In this document: positions 1 through 11,931 of the stretch, one piece after another | Numbering within the stretch: the stretch's first letter is position 1 | Layout: each line of letters opens with the position of its first letter | NCBI GenBank assembly: GCA_025890175.1 | Contig: JANPYM010000012.1 | Location: 1,099,388-1,163,387 of the forward strand | Direction of reading: 5' to 3' | DNA length: 64,000 nt | From: Ciborinia camelliae | Taxonomy: Eukaryota; Ascomycota; Leotiomycetes; Helotiales; Sclerotiniaceae | Translations under genes and position numbers: made by a program | The notes under the pieces: generated by a model | Database searches by the model: none | Told to the model about the DNA's origin: nothing | What the model saw: the letters and a program-made list of their open reading frames with translations, nothing else

Positions 1-1202
1 GATCTCGATCCATATCTCTTGCGATGACTGTCTCTGGTTTCCAATTCTCTCATGGATATACAACAGCAGCAAAGCCAAAAGCCGAGTATTGAACCAAATT
101 TCGAAAAGAACTTGTGATAATGCCGGAGGAACCTTGCAATATGGGGTGTACATGCAATAATGGTACCGAGGAATAATTCTGTGATATGAACTGAGAACAA
201 CGGGATAAGATTCCACGTAAGATCAGTTGCGTTGTTCAATTTAACGCGATAAACAACGCTTAAAATTGAGGCTATAATTGCTCTAAATGTTGTCAGTTTA
301 AACGGATTTTCGTTCTTAGTACATACTCACATGAACCCAGTGGCGAAAATCAATGCTACACCGCATCTTTTTCGAAAACTCATGCCTTTTAATGTACTCA
401 CTGCGATAAGTGGTACAATAAACAGGTAAATATCAATTCCTACCCCTACAGCACCCACTGGTATACTGAGCTTTTGCATCCGGGTAGAATGTTCTGGTTT
501 GAAAGGCTGTGTTATTGGATATGAATAATATATATAGCAAATCATTATAGCTAAATAGAAAGCTGAACTTATTATAGCACCGATAGCGCATGTTATTTTG
601 ATCCATTTCAGACTAGAGAATAGTTCGATATATGTCAAAAAGATGGTCAATTTGATTACACCTAGCGACAATGGAATGAACATGGCGGTCATATTGCTTG
701 GGATCAAGTAGCGTGGATTAAACATTTTGGACAATGGAGCATCCCATTGGTGAACTCCATTTTGACCGACGCTAGTAACGGTTAACTACAGAATCGGAGA
801 GTCAGTGATCGGAGATCGCTTGCGAAGGAAGATCTCAGTAGCGGGGAGCAATATTAGAGAATTGCTTCTGCTTACTATGAAGATAGTATACATGGCCAGC
901 GAGACAAGGATGGTGAGGCCGAAAGCTACATCACTCCACGCCCATTTAAAGGGGTGGACGCTCCAGAGCACCCATGCTCTAATACTAGTACATATTACCA
1001 GGATAACTATTCCAACACACGAAAATGCTAGAAGGATTCCGCCTATACTAGCCGGATTAACAAAGTTGGAAGTGACCCCAGGTGGGGGTGCAAGGGCTGG
1101 GATTTGTGCCAGAGTTGACTCCGGCAATTGTAGGAGCTGCTCAAAAGTAATTGCAGCCTCTGTGACATTGACACGTTCGAATAACATGTTGATTGGAGCC
1201 AT
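1..1202 (-). CDS. Fungal rhodopsin-domain integral membrane protein, array member 1 (partial, 3' end off left edge)
   Basis: Three exons on the minus strand: 1202-876, 785-331 and 282 to beyond base 1. The start is the ATG of MAPINMLFER, the MAP start shared with the other array members. Donors are GTAAGC and GTGAGT, acceptors TAG, and the phases join cleanly. The protein begins with a short extracellular-type segment ending in a proline stretch (PPPGVTSNFVNP), followed by hydrophobic segments, a W-A-W-S-D loop, a run resembling FGVIKLTIFLTYIELF and a cytosolic RKR loop, as in the Pfam fungal rhodopsin domain family (PTH11-related, seven-helix). Exon 3 carries IIACTPHIARFLR, the last helix. 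Ligand and role are unknown. It points away from the other members. The C-terminal tail is missing because the window ends. Confidence 0.8.
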
Positions 1203-2807
1203 GACGGTTTGTTGCCAAGGAATTAAGAGTAGATGGGTAAGCGAATGAGATGGAACAAGCTTTTCGGAGGGAAGGTGCCGTGAGGCTTTGCTTGAAGGGG
1301 ATAGCCAAGTACGTACTAATAAAAGTGGAAAGTGAATCACTCAAGCTCTCGGAGAAACCCATTACTAAATATTCTCGCAGTTCAATGAAACAAATTAAAC
1401 AATAAAGAGAAGGGCACTTGGCAAAATCAAGTCCTCGTATGCTCTGGAATATAAGAAAGATGACTACATTTTCCAATCAGCTGCTAGACTTGACATTCAA
1501 AAGCTTTAGCACCGGAAATCTCTTCTTTGGGCGGTATTTTATTGAAAGAAAAGACTTCACTAAATCTACCTACAAACATATCATATGATTTGAAGAAGGC
1601 ACAAAATACCCAAAGTACTTCTTCCGGAACGTACTTTTTTTGTCCATTTGTGACATGTACGCAGTTATCCAAAAGAAACTGTTTTTCGTCTTGACACACA
1701 CAATTCTGTTCTTTGGGTGTGGGAGATGAGGCTAATAAATGGAGTAAACCCTCAATGTAAAAGGTCTAACAATAAACAAAACTGTTACCATCTACCGAAA
1801 GTCAACATACTGGATGATTATCATACTCATCTGGTAGACTAAGATTCAGATTCCAAACATAAAAATACATGTGATAATAAAATAAGTGATTTTCGGTTCC
1901 AAACTCTAGACCTGCCTATTTATGTCGTCACACTCCTTGGTTTTCAGGAGACTATCACCCCTATAGTTGGGTAGGGCAAAGGTTTTTGCCTTGTGAGAAT
2001 TGATCAGATGAAAACTTTTGTCTCTGAGATGGCCCTATGAAAATATAGAAGAGAACTTATACTGATCCAAATTGAAGATTTCCTTACTTACCATAAGAGA
2101 CGCACCAATTTTCTGGGAGAACAACAACAAAAGTTAACGCTTTAAAGATTCAAAAAGTTGAAGTCAATTCTACAATAAAGAAAGTGGAAAAGTTCTAGAA
2201 AATTGCCTTTTATTTGAGCCTGGTGTAGTTTCCAATCCAAGATAATTCTAAATAAAGATAAAGATAAATTTTCTCAAAGGGGTCAGTTGATGCGGCTATA
2301 GGGCCACCACAACTGATTCAACAGCTTTCATCAGTGTTCTACGTAGTTCCCTTATGATGGTACATAGTACATTTTTGTAATGTCTACATACCTATGTGAT
2401 ACTAGATTTCATACTATTAAAAATATTCCATAGCATCATAATATTCAATACCACCAGGAAGATAGGTACGAAAATACAGGATTTGGATTTTTATTGGTTC
2501 AGTATATGCTATATTTCCAATTTTTAAAGGTATTTGTTGAAGATATGATACGGTCACACGTACTATATACCTTATTAGATCCTCAATACGCGCTACCGTT
2601 GCATTACATTATACTAAGTAGAATACTGGCTTTCATTGACACTGTTGTTTTAGTTAAGCTTTGTCCCAAATCTCACAGATAATCGCCACCAATCAATCAT
2701 GAGTTTCTGCCCCAAGTAATCCGTAAATTTAACTACTGTCTACTTATCCGGTATCCATTTCATACTGTGATTCTTATTTTACTTTTGATTAGCCTTTAGC
2801 AAAAGTC
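1203..2807. other. Intergenic region between divergent array members 1 and 2
   Basis: AT-rich sequence holding the promoters of the minus-strand member 1 and the plus-strand member 2. A 71-codon minus-strand frame at 1484-1699 and a 62-codon plus-strand frame at 2494-2682 match nothing I recognise and look like chance. No RNA gene or clear repeat was seen. Confidence 0.5.
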
Positions 2808-4059
2808 ATGCCTCCGACCCAAATATTGTAGGTAAGAACTGTTGACCAAGCTACTCTTGAAGAACAACTTCACCAGATATTGGGCTTTCCTCATTCAGTT
2901 CCTGCAAAAATACCAGCTGCTAGTCCTTCTATAGGCACTCAAGTTAACCTTATAAACCTAGATTCTATAGGATATGTCCCTATAATAATCAGCACTATTA
3001 TGTTTTTCCTAATGGCAATTTGTTGTGCTATTCGAATCTGAACGAAATTGAAATCATGACTCCAGCCAAATTTAATTTGAGTGACTATAGGTGACTATAA
3101 GTAGAATGATTCGGTTTTTAGTTTCGGTATTATAGGAATAGTAGGCTCATGAATTCATTTAAACGTGTTGTATTGTGTGTAGAGTTAAACTACCTACCTA
3201 CCTATACAGTAGCAGTGTGGGATTATATGCGCTAGTCCCGTATCCCGTAGCATATACCCCACACAGTGAATATAGAATATTCAGAATATTCACGTGTTCT
3301 TACAACAAAACGAAACGAATTGGAACAAGATGCATCGAACTTTTCGCTGGTGTAACATGGATTCGAATATCATGCGCCATTGGCGCCTCGATCACTGCGT
3401 TCTTTTATTCAATCGTCTTCATCCGCACATGTATCCTAAGCTTTCCGCGTGGAAATGAAACATTTGTTTCACACCTCTTCTCAAAAACCTTCGCTCATGT
3501 ACAGGATTTGGTTTACCCGATAGGTTCTGTAGGGCTAGCACTCGATATATATCTGTTTGTTGTGCCATTAATCGCAGTAAGCAAACTCAAAGGGTTAACA
3601 CGTCGAAAACGAATTGGTACGGCTTTGATCTTTGCTGCTGGATTCTTGTAAGTTAACCTTGAAGGCCAAATTGGATCTACAGCTATTGGTATAATATATA
3701 GAGCCATTATAGCTGCAGCCATCGGGATTATTTATCGTACGACTCTAATTAGAGAAAAAGATTATACATGGAATATTATACCTTTAAATATAGTTGTTAA
3801 TATAGAAATACTTATAGGTATAATTGTCGCATGTACGCCACATATTGCAAGATTCTGTCGGAGATATGAGAAAGCTTTTGTGAAAATCGGGTTAGCAATC
3901 AGATATTATTTGTGTTGCAAATATGGATACCGGAGAGGCGTTGAGTCAAAGGAGCCTGAGCCAATCGAAGCGGCGAAACCGAAGAAGCCTACGAAACTAT
4001 ATCCGGGGCTTGATATTTCAAGTGTAGGTGGAACCGTTGGAGGAACGATTGTGGAATAA
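2808..4059 (+). pseudogene. Decayed rhodopsin-domain membrane protein gene, array member 2
   Basis: The first exon (from ATG 2808) can be followed by similarity to the other members (a PAKIPA stretch, then a hydrophobic helix ending AICCAIRI). It contains an in-frame TAG eight codons in, a TGA exactly where the family has tryptophan after the first helix, and further stops up to about 3090. The start of exon 2 is unrecognisable: 3170-3330 holds a TACCTACC-type stretch in place of the conserved FGLIKVTIFLTY segment. From about 3335 the family sequence resumes (CIELFAG...WIRISCAIGA), continues to 3650 with a normal GTAAGT donor, and exon 3 (about 3701-4059) is intact to a TAA, including IIVACTPHIARF and the tail motif KLYPGLDIS. 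The 5' half is therefore dead while the 3' half stays readable. A promoter-less 3' gene product cannot be excluded. Confidence 0.75.
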
Positions 4060-5919
4060 AACAGCTGTGAATGGAAAGATGGAAGTAGAATTGACAATAC
4101 GGATCAAGAGGAGGAAGAAACGCTGCGATCATTCGCTACTCTACAAGCACTGAACCTGAGCCTGGTCTATACAATGGCTGAAAATTATCGTCAATTTCGT
4201 CATTTAAACGATTCAATTATCGATAATTGATCTTTTTGAGAAAATAAAAAGAGTAATAGCACTACTCTTTCGTTTATTCAAACCAGGAATCTCATCACTT
4301 TTCCATGGATAAGCGAGTTCCTAAAGCTATCCATAACGTTCGTTCAGAAGATTCTATTGAGTTCTTACTCGGCAACGCATATAGGGGTTATTTGGAGAGA
4401 AGAATCTTTCTTATCAATTTAGTCTATTTGCATTCCCTTGATTCTTATGATCAAGGGATAAGTTAAGCAGTCCTACCTTATTACTTACTGTATGTTCTTT
4501 TTTACTAATCTACCGTGATACTTTACTTGTGTTTGAGAGCCTTGGCGATGAAAATTGTCCTGCGTCACAAATCCATACGAGTGTGCGTACACAGTATGTT
4601 TTGGATGGTCACGTGACCATCAGATCCGAAAGACCTTTGTCCAGAGAAGCTTCCCGTGACCCTCGGGGGAGGCCGCCTGTGCCATCATATGCGTGCGACA
4701 GCTCGCTCTCAATATTACTTACTGATAAACATCACGTGATATGGTTATTGAAACTGGGCTAACAAAGGGGGAGGGAAGCGGGGTAGAACTTTAAAGCCTA
4801 TCAAACTCGAGTATGTGTAGCATGGTTGCGGCATATAGTGAATGGAGCACGTGCCTGCGTGCACCTGTACTGTGTCTTCTCGATCTAAAACCTTAGATCA
4901 CTATCAATAATATTGAAGGCGTACTTTATACGTACGTGTTTCAAAGCCTATTGTCTGTAAACCTTTGAACTTTTTTTAGCTCAAAATCTCGAAACCTCGA
5001 AACAAAAGTTTTTCCAATCCAAGCTAATTATATAACTTATATAAAATGATTAGTTGAACAATTTACTCATATCCAAAGTCACCAATGTAGCATTGTGTGC
5101 TGGAACGATTGTATACTATTTCTCTTATGACATCATGTAATAGAAACACGACCAACATTTCACAGCTTGCGTTGGCTCTAGCATCTCTCTTTTTTGTTAT
5201 AAATATACAAGGTTTGGAATCTGGGGAGAAATTAAGCAAGAGTAGTCAAGTGATTACAGATTATTGAAAAAGAGGCGAAAGACGGCTTAGAAAGCTATAT
5301 TTGAATCTCCTTGCTACTACAATATCTAGTGAGGTATTGAGATTGATGTTTCTCGGATCTCATATATAAAGTTAGCCTTATTGTCTTATTAAATAACAAT
5401 ACAATACCTAAAGCCATAAGGTCATATAAGATTACTAATTATAGACTTAGACTACTCGATTATACGATAAACATATTCAGAGAGTATTTTTGGAATATTT
5501 CTTGGGGAATTCCGTCCCACTTTCATTCATAGTACACAAGGTATAGTAGGGTTAACCACCAATCCTTGTCTATATGCCATAGAGAGATAGTGTAGTTAAG
5601 GGCTTTCTTTTCAATTCACTGTTTAAAGCAAAAAGGTATTCTCCGTACATTTTGACTGTTAAGATGAGTAGTTGAAAATCTCGGCAAATGCCTTTCCCAC
5701 ATATGTATTTATATTTCAAGATCAAATGATGCAATGCATCTATACTTCCTTAATTGTTCAAAATGCACTGCTAGCAATTTTTTATAAGTTGAGCCCGTGT
5801 AACTCTAGATTTTGAGACTTATTCGATATCTAGTTCTCAGTTAACCACTTCAGTGGAAAGTTTACAATTTTGTTTTGCTACAGATATATTTTTTGGACTA
5901 TGATTCCGAGCTTACAGCC
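4060..5919. other. Intergenic region between members 2 and 3
   Basis: Non-coding, AT-rich. Bases 4529-4935 are the upstream copy of a block that recurs after member 3. The rest (5000-5900) resembles the DNA upstream of member 4 in places, for example the GATTAGTTGAA and TTGCTGGAA-type strings near 5050-5105 and 8860-8905. No gene is supported. Confidence 0.5.
4529..4935. repeat. Intergenic duplicated block, copy 1
   Basis: Shares ordered matches with 7602-8240: a GCGATGAAAATT string, CGTCACAAATC, a GTCACGT..CCATC..ATCGGA stretch, a G-rich CTxGGGGGAGG tract, and TTAGATCACTATCAATAATA at the far end. The order and spacing show a segmental duplication that carried downstream flank as well as the gene. 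Confidence 0.65.
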
Positions 5920-7289
5920 ATGGCTCCATTTTTATTCACACGTAACACTCATCCATCGATTATCTATGACAAACTTAAACACTTGCCCGAATCAGTTCTT
6001 TCGCATGTGGGAATTCTTCAACCCCCTCCAGGAGTTGTTCCTAATTTTGTCAATCCAAATTCCATTGGTGGAATTCTTATAGCATTATCTTCTATAGGAA
6101 TAATTATAATGGTCGTTTGTATAACTATTAGAGTGTGGGCGATACTCAAACTCCGCCCTATAAAATGGGCTTGGGGCGATCTGACTTTCACCCTTGCTGT
6201 TCTCGCTGCATTTACGCTGTATATTGCACTTATCGTAAGGATATATGGGTTTTCTTCTATCGCGTTTCCCAAGGCGTAATTATTTGAGAAGTTTCAAACC
6301 TTTTTTCATCCTCACTTTCCTGTATATCTCTGGCCCCTTATTTTCCTTGGGAAGCCTTGTTAATGAGCATTTACTAACGCTCTGGTACAGTTCAGTGTTA
6401 CCGGATTCGGCCAGATCGGTATCCATGGATGGGATGTTCCACTTTCCAAAGACCTTGATCTACGGAATATGATACCAAGAGATCTCATTCCGTTAATTAT
6501 TCCTATATCATTTGGGTTAATTAAGATTACAATTTTTTTAACATATATCGAAATTTTCTCTAGTCTATATTGGATTAGAATATTTTGTTATATTGGGGCT
6601 ACAATAAGCTTAGTTTTCTATTCTATTATTATGATCCTCGTTATTGTTTGGTTATATCCGCATGGTCACCCTTACGACAAAAGAATTGGTATATTATTAG
6701 AACAGACTAGTCTACCGACAGGTATCGTTGGGCTGGTACTTGATACTTATCTATTCCTTGTACCATTGGTTGCAGTTAGTAGATTAAAGAATATGACCAT
6801 TCGGAAGAGATTTGCTATAGCCTTAATCTTCGGTGCAGGATTCCTGTAAGTTCTACATTCTTAGTATCAACGATTTTATATCAATTTCTTGATTGGAAAC
6901 CTTTATATATACTAACATGGAACAGAGCTATTATAACCTCGATTTTAAGTATCATTTATCGCGCCAGGCTACATAAATATAAGGATTATACTTGGAATTT
7001 AACGCCGGTATGTGCTGTTGCGGCTGCAGAGCTATTTATCGGTATTATCATTGCATGCACTCCACATATTGTAAAATTCCTTCGAACAAATGAAAAAGCA
7101 TTCATAAAGATCGGCTCGGGAATCGCATATTATTTGTGCTACAAATATGGATTCAGAAAGGAGGTTGGGGTTGAGTCGAAGAAATTTGAGTCAACCCAAC
7201 AGATGACCCCCAATAAACCCACGAAACTATATCCGGCGCTTGATATTTCCACTCAAGGCGGAACTTTAGAAGGAACAAACGCGGATTGA
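5920..7289 (+). CDS. Fungal rhodopsin-domain integral membrane protein, array member 3
   Basis: Three exons, 5920-6234, 6391-6845 and 6926-7289, giving 377 residues. Donors are GTAAGG and GTAAGT, acceptors ACAG, and intron 2 has a TACTAAC branch site just before its acceptor. The start is MAPFLFTR; an in-frame ATG 15 codons upstream (5875) is less likely because MAP is the family start. The order is: N-terminal segment with LPESVLSHVG and PPPGVVPNFVNP, a first helix ending IRVWAI, the WAWGDLTF loop, a GLIKITIFLTYIEIF helix, LDTYLFLVPLVAV followed by a basic RKR loop, and a last helix with ELFIGIIIACTPHI. The basic tail has KLYPALDIS near the end. A seven-helix plasma-membrane receptor-like protein is the likely product; the ligand is unknown. 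Confidence 0.85.
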
Positions 7290-9561
7290 ACAAATGTGGA
7301 TGGAATGACTGGATGGAATGACTGAGAGGACCCCTTCAATTCTAGATCATTCGTTAAATTACGGGCATTAAGCCGAATCCTCTACAATGGTTGAGAGATA
7401 TCTCCAATTTCTCTATTTCAAGAATTCAATTAGCAATAATTGAAAAAATTACTGCGATAGGATTACTGTGTACATTTATCAAGATGCTTTTGTTTACTCA
7501 AAACCAGAATCTTATCAATTACACATTATCCTTTCATCGCAGTGATCTGTATATAGATTCCTTTTATTTAATTATAACATCTACTTCCTACGAATCTGTG
7601 CTTTAGAGCTTTGGCGATGAAAATTCACCTACGTCACAAATCAAGTGTGCGTATACATATATGATTTCACTAGAGAATCAGTTTTGGCAAGTCACGTAAC
7701 CATCGGATCGGAGAGAGCATTGTTCCGAGAAGCTCCCCGTGACGCTTGAGGGAGAGGGGGGTGCCTGTGCCGTTTTCAAAAAGGCTCTAAAACCTGTGCG
7801 TAGGACAGCTCGCCCTCAATGCCCGAAACGAAGTGGAAGGGTTTCGGGGCAGGAGCAAAAACGATCCCTTCACTTTATTGCGATAGGGTCACATGATTCC
7901 CCTCGCTTCGCAGACCGCATCCAAAAGCAGAACTCTCGATTTCGCTTATCAGCTGACCGGACCAGGATCTCCGGATGCCCGGGTGGGCTGCCGTCCCCCC
8001 AAAATCACCCGATTGCTAGTATATCTGACGTTTCAGGCTCTGTGGGCCCACGCTCCTATTAGGCGTGGTGGGACTTCAAAGGCTTTCAAAATCGAGCATG
8101 CATAGCTCGCTGTAATATTGTTGCGGCATATGGCGAATGTGACAGGTGACTGTATCCACCTGTGCTAGGGCACGGCGTCTATAGAGGTCTCCCGGTCTAC
8201 AACATTAGATCACTATCAATAATAATAATTGCAACCTATACTCTAAGTTTATTGATCACTACTACCGCGCGTGTGCTATCACCCAGCGTGATACGAACAA
8301 ATATAGATTCTATAAAAATAGAATAAAAACTAGTGCTGTACAAAGGTAGGATTATTTGTAAAGAACAAAGGACAAACCCAATACAAAGAGTTCTTAGGTC
8401 ATTCCACGGGTTTAACCATATATCTCGAGGAGTTTTCCGCGAAGTCGAGAAATTTATAGAACCCCTCGACATATCCATATAACTTTGTCTAAAAACACGA
8501 TGAATATTCAACTTCAAGACTTTAATTCTAGTGTGTTCTCTTATTCGCCAGGCTTCTGTATAGAATCGCGCGACTATCCACGAAACACGGGTTTCCTCCC
8601 CCAAATGATAAATTTTACTCTCCTCGGCTTGACAGCTCTCCCTTATCACTAATGAATGGCTTATTATATTTTATCTCCTCTGATATTGTAGGATTGTTAA
8701 GGTTATTTTAAGCGGCGCCTAGCGGCTAACAGTTCGACTAGCCTTACGTAATTGGTGGTTTTAACGACAATGCAAAATCTTACACCTCACCTACTCAATA
8801 TCACTGCGGCTATTCTCCAATTTGCATATAGAGTCAGTAGTACGAAGATTAGTTGAAAATTCTATTCATATTCGGATGTACTGATGTAGACTAGTTTGCT
8901 GGAATGAGTGTATCCGGCTTTTTTTGATATTTAATAGCATTTCTATATAGGATTACTAAAGACTTGGCCAGACGTCGGGGGCTGTATCGGTACTTGCCAT
9001 TTTTTTGCTATAAGTATACTAGATTTGTGAAAGAAATTCTAAGGTAGTATTGAGCCACGCGTAGATTGGGGGCTCTGAAGAAAAGCAAGGCACCTAAAAT
9101 TCATATCCAGGTCTCTATATTACAACTAGGTGGAAGATTTGGAAGTTCTTGGATCGTGCCTGTGGAGTTTCTTTTCTTTACATCAGACAGTATAAAATGC
9201 ATTTCCAGCGATCATGTCGATCAGAATGGTACTTCTCGAAGCTTTCCGTACAACATTACATAGTTACATGAAACTTAGTACAGTCAACTATCTTCTCACG
9301 TCTTTATGTCCCGGAAAGGTGGTTCAATGAGGAGGTTTTACTTAGACGAGGGATTACACCAAAGAGCGGTAAGTGCCTTTCCTAGTCAATCTTTTTCACC
9401 AAGTCATATCTTTTATTTTTAAATTCAATGTTAAGTAGATGCGGCCCCGAGCAGTCGTGGATTTAGTTCTACCTAATACTTACTTCCTCTGCTCACTCAA
9501 AGCTTTACAGTAGGGTTCTTTTACAAATATACCTTTTGATTCTTGACTATAGCCAACAGTC
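7290..9561. other. Intergenic region between members 3 and 4
   Basis: Contains the second copy of the duplicated flank block (7602-8240). A minus-strand open frame at 8236-8649 has no ATG. Its middle (REHTRIKVLKLNIHR, then PRDIWLNPWNDLRTLC) faintly recalls the fungal 2EXR domain, so it may be a relic, but I cannot support a gene. The 300 bases before member 4 resemble the DNA before member 3 in patches. Confidence 0.45.
7602..8240. repeat. Intergenic duplicated block, copy 2
   Basis: Second copy of the block at 4529-4935, longer because of internal extra sequence (about 7790-8060, GC-richer than its surroundings). It follows array member 3 as copy 1 follows member 2, consistent with a duplication unit of roughly 3.1 kb. 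Confidence 0.65.
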
Positions 9562-10993
9562 ATGGCCCCACTCAACATATTATTTAAGCGTGACACTGTA
9601 ATACCTCCATATGTTGATCTTTATGATCGGCTCAAACAATTGCCGGAATCCGTACTTTCACATATTGGAGCAATGCCACCACCACCAGGAGTTACTCCCA
9701 ACTTTATTAATCCGAAAAGCATAGGGAAAATCCTTTTAGTATTTTGTTGTGTTGGGATTTTGATTATTGCTATATGTGTGGTGATTAGGGCATGGTCAAT
9801 TTTCAGGCGCCCTTTCAAATGGTACTGGAGTGATATCACCTTCACACTGGCTGTCCTCACTGCAATGGCATATATCACTAATTTAATCGTAAGCATGACT
9901 TACTCTTTTCATATCGCACTGGCAAGCGTTGATGCCGAACTCTAGTTGGATGTTTCAGCTTACACAACCTCTTGACTTTCTCCTATCTCGCTATCTTCTT
10001 ATTTGCCAACGAAATTCTTCTTATAATAAGAAATCACACACGCTAATTCTTCCATATTGCAGCTAAACGTTACAAGCATTGCTCCACTTGGTATTCATCA
10101 ATGGAACGTTTCATTATTCAAGTTACTGAAACCTCGGGTATTGATCCCACTTACTCTAATTGTTACACTTACTCCTGTAACATTTGGTTTGATCAAAGTT
10201 ACTATATTTTTAACATATATTCAACTTTTTTCCAGTTTATCTTGGTTGAAGATATCATGCTATATTGGAGTCATATGCACTTCAGCTTTTTACTTAGTTT
10301 TGACGATCTGTAGTATCATTTGGACGTTTCCAGTTTCACAACCTTTGAATTCAAAGAAGTCATATCGAATACAACAAACTAGCATACCAACGGGTATTTT
10401 GGGATTAGTCATCGATATATGCTTATTTATTATACCCTTAGTCGCAATTAGCAGATTAAAACACATAACTATGCGGAAAAGATTAGGCATAGGATTGATT
10501 TTTGGCACTGGATTGCTGTATGTTTCAACGTTTGACAGGCCTTGAGAAGAAATTCTTACAAATACTAATTATAAATATGAGCAGAGCTATTATAGCGTCA
10601 ATTTTAAGCATTGTATATCGCGTTATTCAGAAGAATCATGGAGATTATACATGGAATCTTGTTCCTGTACAGATAGTGTCAGTTATTGAACTATCCATCG
10701 GTATGGTGATTGCCTGTACGCCACACATTACGAAATTCTTCCGAATATATGAAAAGGGATTTTCAAAAGCTGAGTCAGGAATCGCATTTTGGTTATGTTG
10801 TAAGTGTGTATCTAGAAAGAGGGTGCCAGTGGAGTCGAAGGAATCTACCAAGTATAGTAAGGGGTCTCATGCAACCGAAGTCGGGAAAATTGAAAAGCCT
10901 AAGAAATTATACCCGCGGCTCGATCTTTCAACGGTTGATGGAACTATTTGGGGTACTACGACTGATAACGCGAATGAAATGTTGCGAGAGTAG
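9562..10993 (+). CDS. Fungal rhodopsin-domain integral membrane protein, array member 4
   Basis: Exons 9562-9888, 10063-10517 and 10585-10993 give 396 residues. Donors are GTAAGC and GTATGT, acceptors GCAG, with a TACTAAT branch site in intron 2. The domain order matches member 3: MAPLNILFKR start, LPESVLSHIG, PPPGVTPNFINP, a first helix ending VIRAWSI, the WYWSDITF loop, GLIKVTIFLTYIQLF, a cytosolic RKR loop, and ELSIGMVIACTPHI in the last helix. The tail is longer and lysine-rich (KGSHATEVGKIEKPKK) and ends with KLYPRLDLS. All predicted features of an intact membrane protein are present. Function is inferred only from the family (PTH11-like sensing). Confidence 0.85.
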
Positions 10994-11931
10994 GGATGTG
11001 AAGAATATATGTGTATATAGTCTCAGGACGTACACTTAGCAAAATCTAGCTTCCTCCAACCCACGGTAAGAATTACTCCTTCAGTGGACTAACATCTAGC
11101 ATTTAACACAGAAGAAAAGTTTAGCATGTATGCTTTAGTCCCTGCGAGAAAATACCCTGCGATCACGCCTCAACGTCTGTATACCATAAAAGATGCCATA
11201 TACTTTATAGCCAGGTTTAATGTGTCCTTTGATCCAGTGCTTGAAACCAACATGTCCCTTCCCGGGCCACCGTATAGACCAATATTTCTTTAAGGCTTCT
11301 TTGGAACCTTTAGAATATTGGTGTGAGTGGCGACTTTGTTAAGATCCGAGATGGATATGGTATAGATTATTTTGAATCTAGTTGATTGATTGGTTGGATT
11401 ACAAAATGCGGAATTTGAGCCATAGTATGTTTGAGCTAGAGAATACGAAAATCTGCGTTACACCATCATGTGGTTGATAGGAGGTTACGGAGATTGCCAA
11501 TCTTCCCCGCCCCTCGCAGCTCATAACAAAGGATTGTGTCTAAAAGTCCACCCTAATGTGAATAAGGCATCAAAGAAGTCTTCGGTTTTCCGGGGCTACC
11601 ACAAGTCTAGTTTATACGGCGCGCGGTACATTCGCTTTGTCATATAAGTTTTGAAATGGCTTGGAGTATCCGAGTTTCTTTCAAACAACAACTTTATACC
11701 GCGAAAATGTGTTCTCTGTATTTCCAAATTTGGAAGTCAACGCATTCTTTATTGTTCAAGCAACTAGTATGTTGAACAAAACTTATAAGTTCATAGGTCT
11801 CTAAGCACTCGAGAATTCGAGTAATCGAGACCTCCTCGTTATCTAATGATTGCTCGATCACTTCAGTCGTTCAGTCAAAGCTTTACAATCTTTTTCGACA
11901 CAGACCAATGTATTTACAATCAACAATAGCC
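10994..11931. other. Intergenic region between members 4 and 5
   Basis: About 940 AT-rich bases that must hold the terminator of member 4 and the promoter of member 5. I see no gene, RNA or clear repeat. Confidence 0.5.

Noticed and set aside
805..1248. 147-codon plus-strand frame over array member 1
   Set aside because: Shadow of exon 1 of the minus-strand membrane gene; contains no family features.
8236..8649. 137-codon minus-strand frame as a 2EXR-type gene
   Set aside because: No ATG start, only a weak resemblance, and no upstream exon found; kept as a remark in the gap entry.
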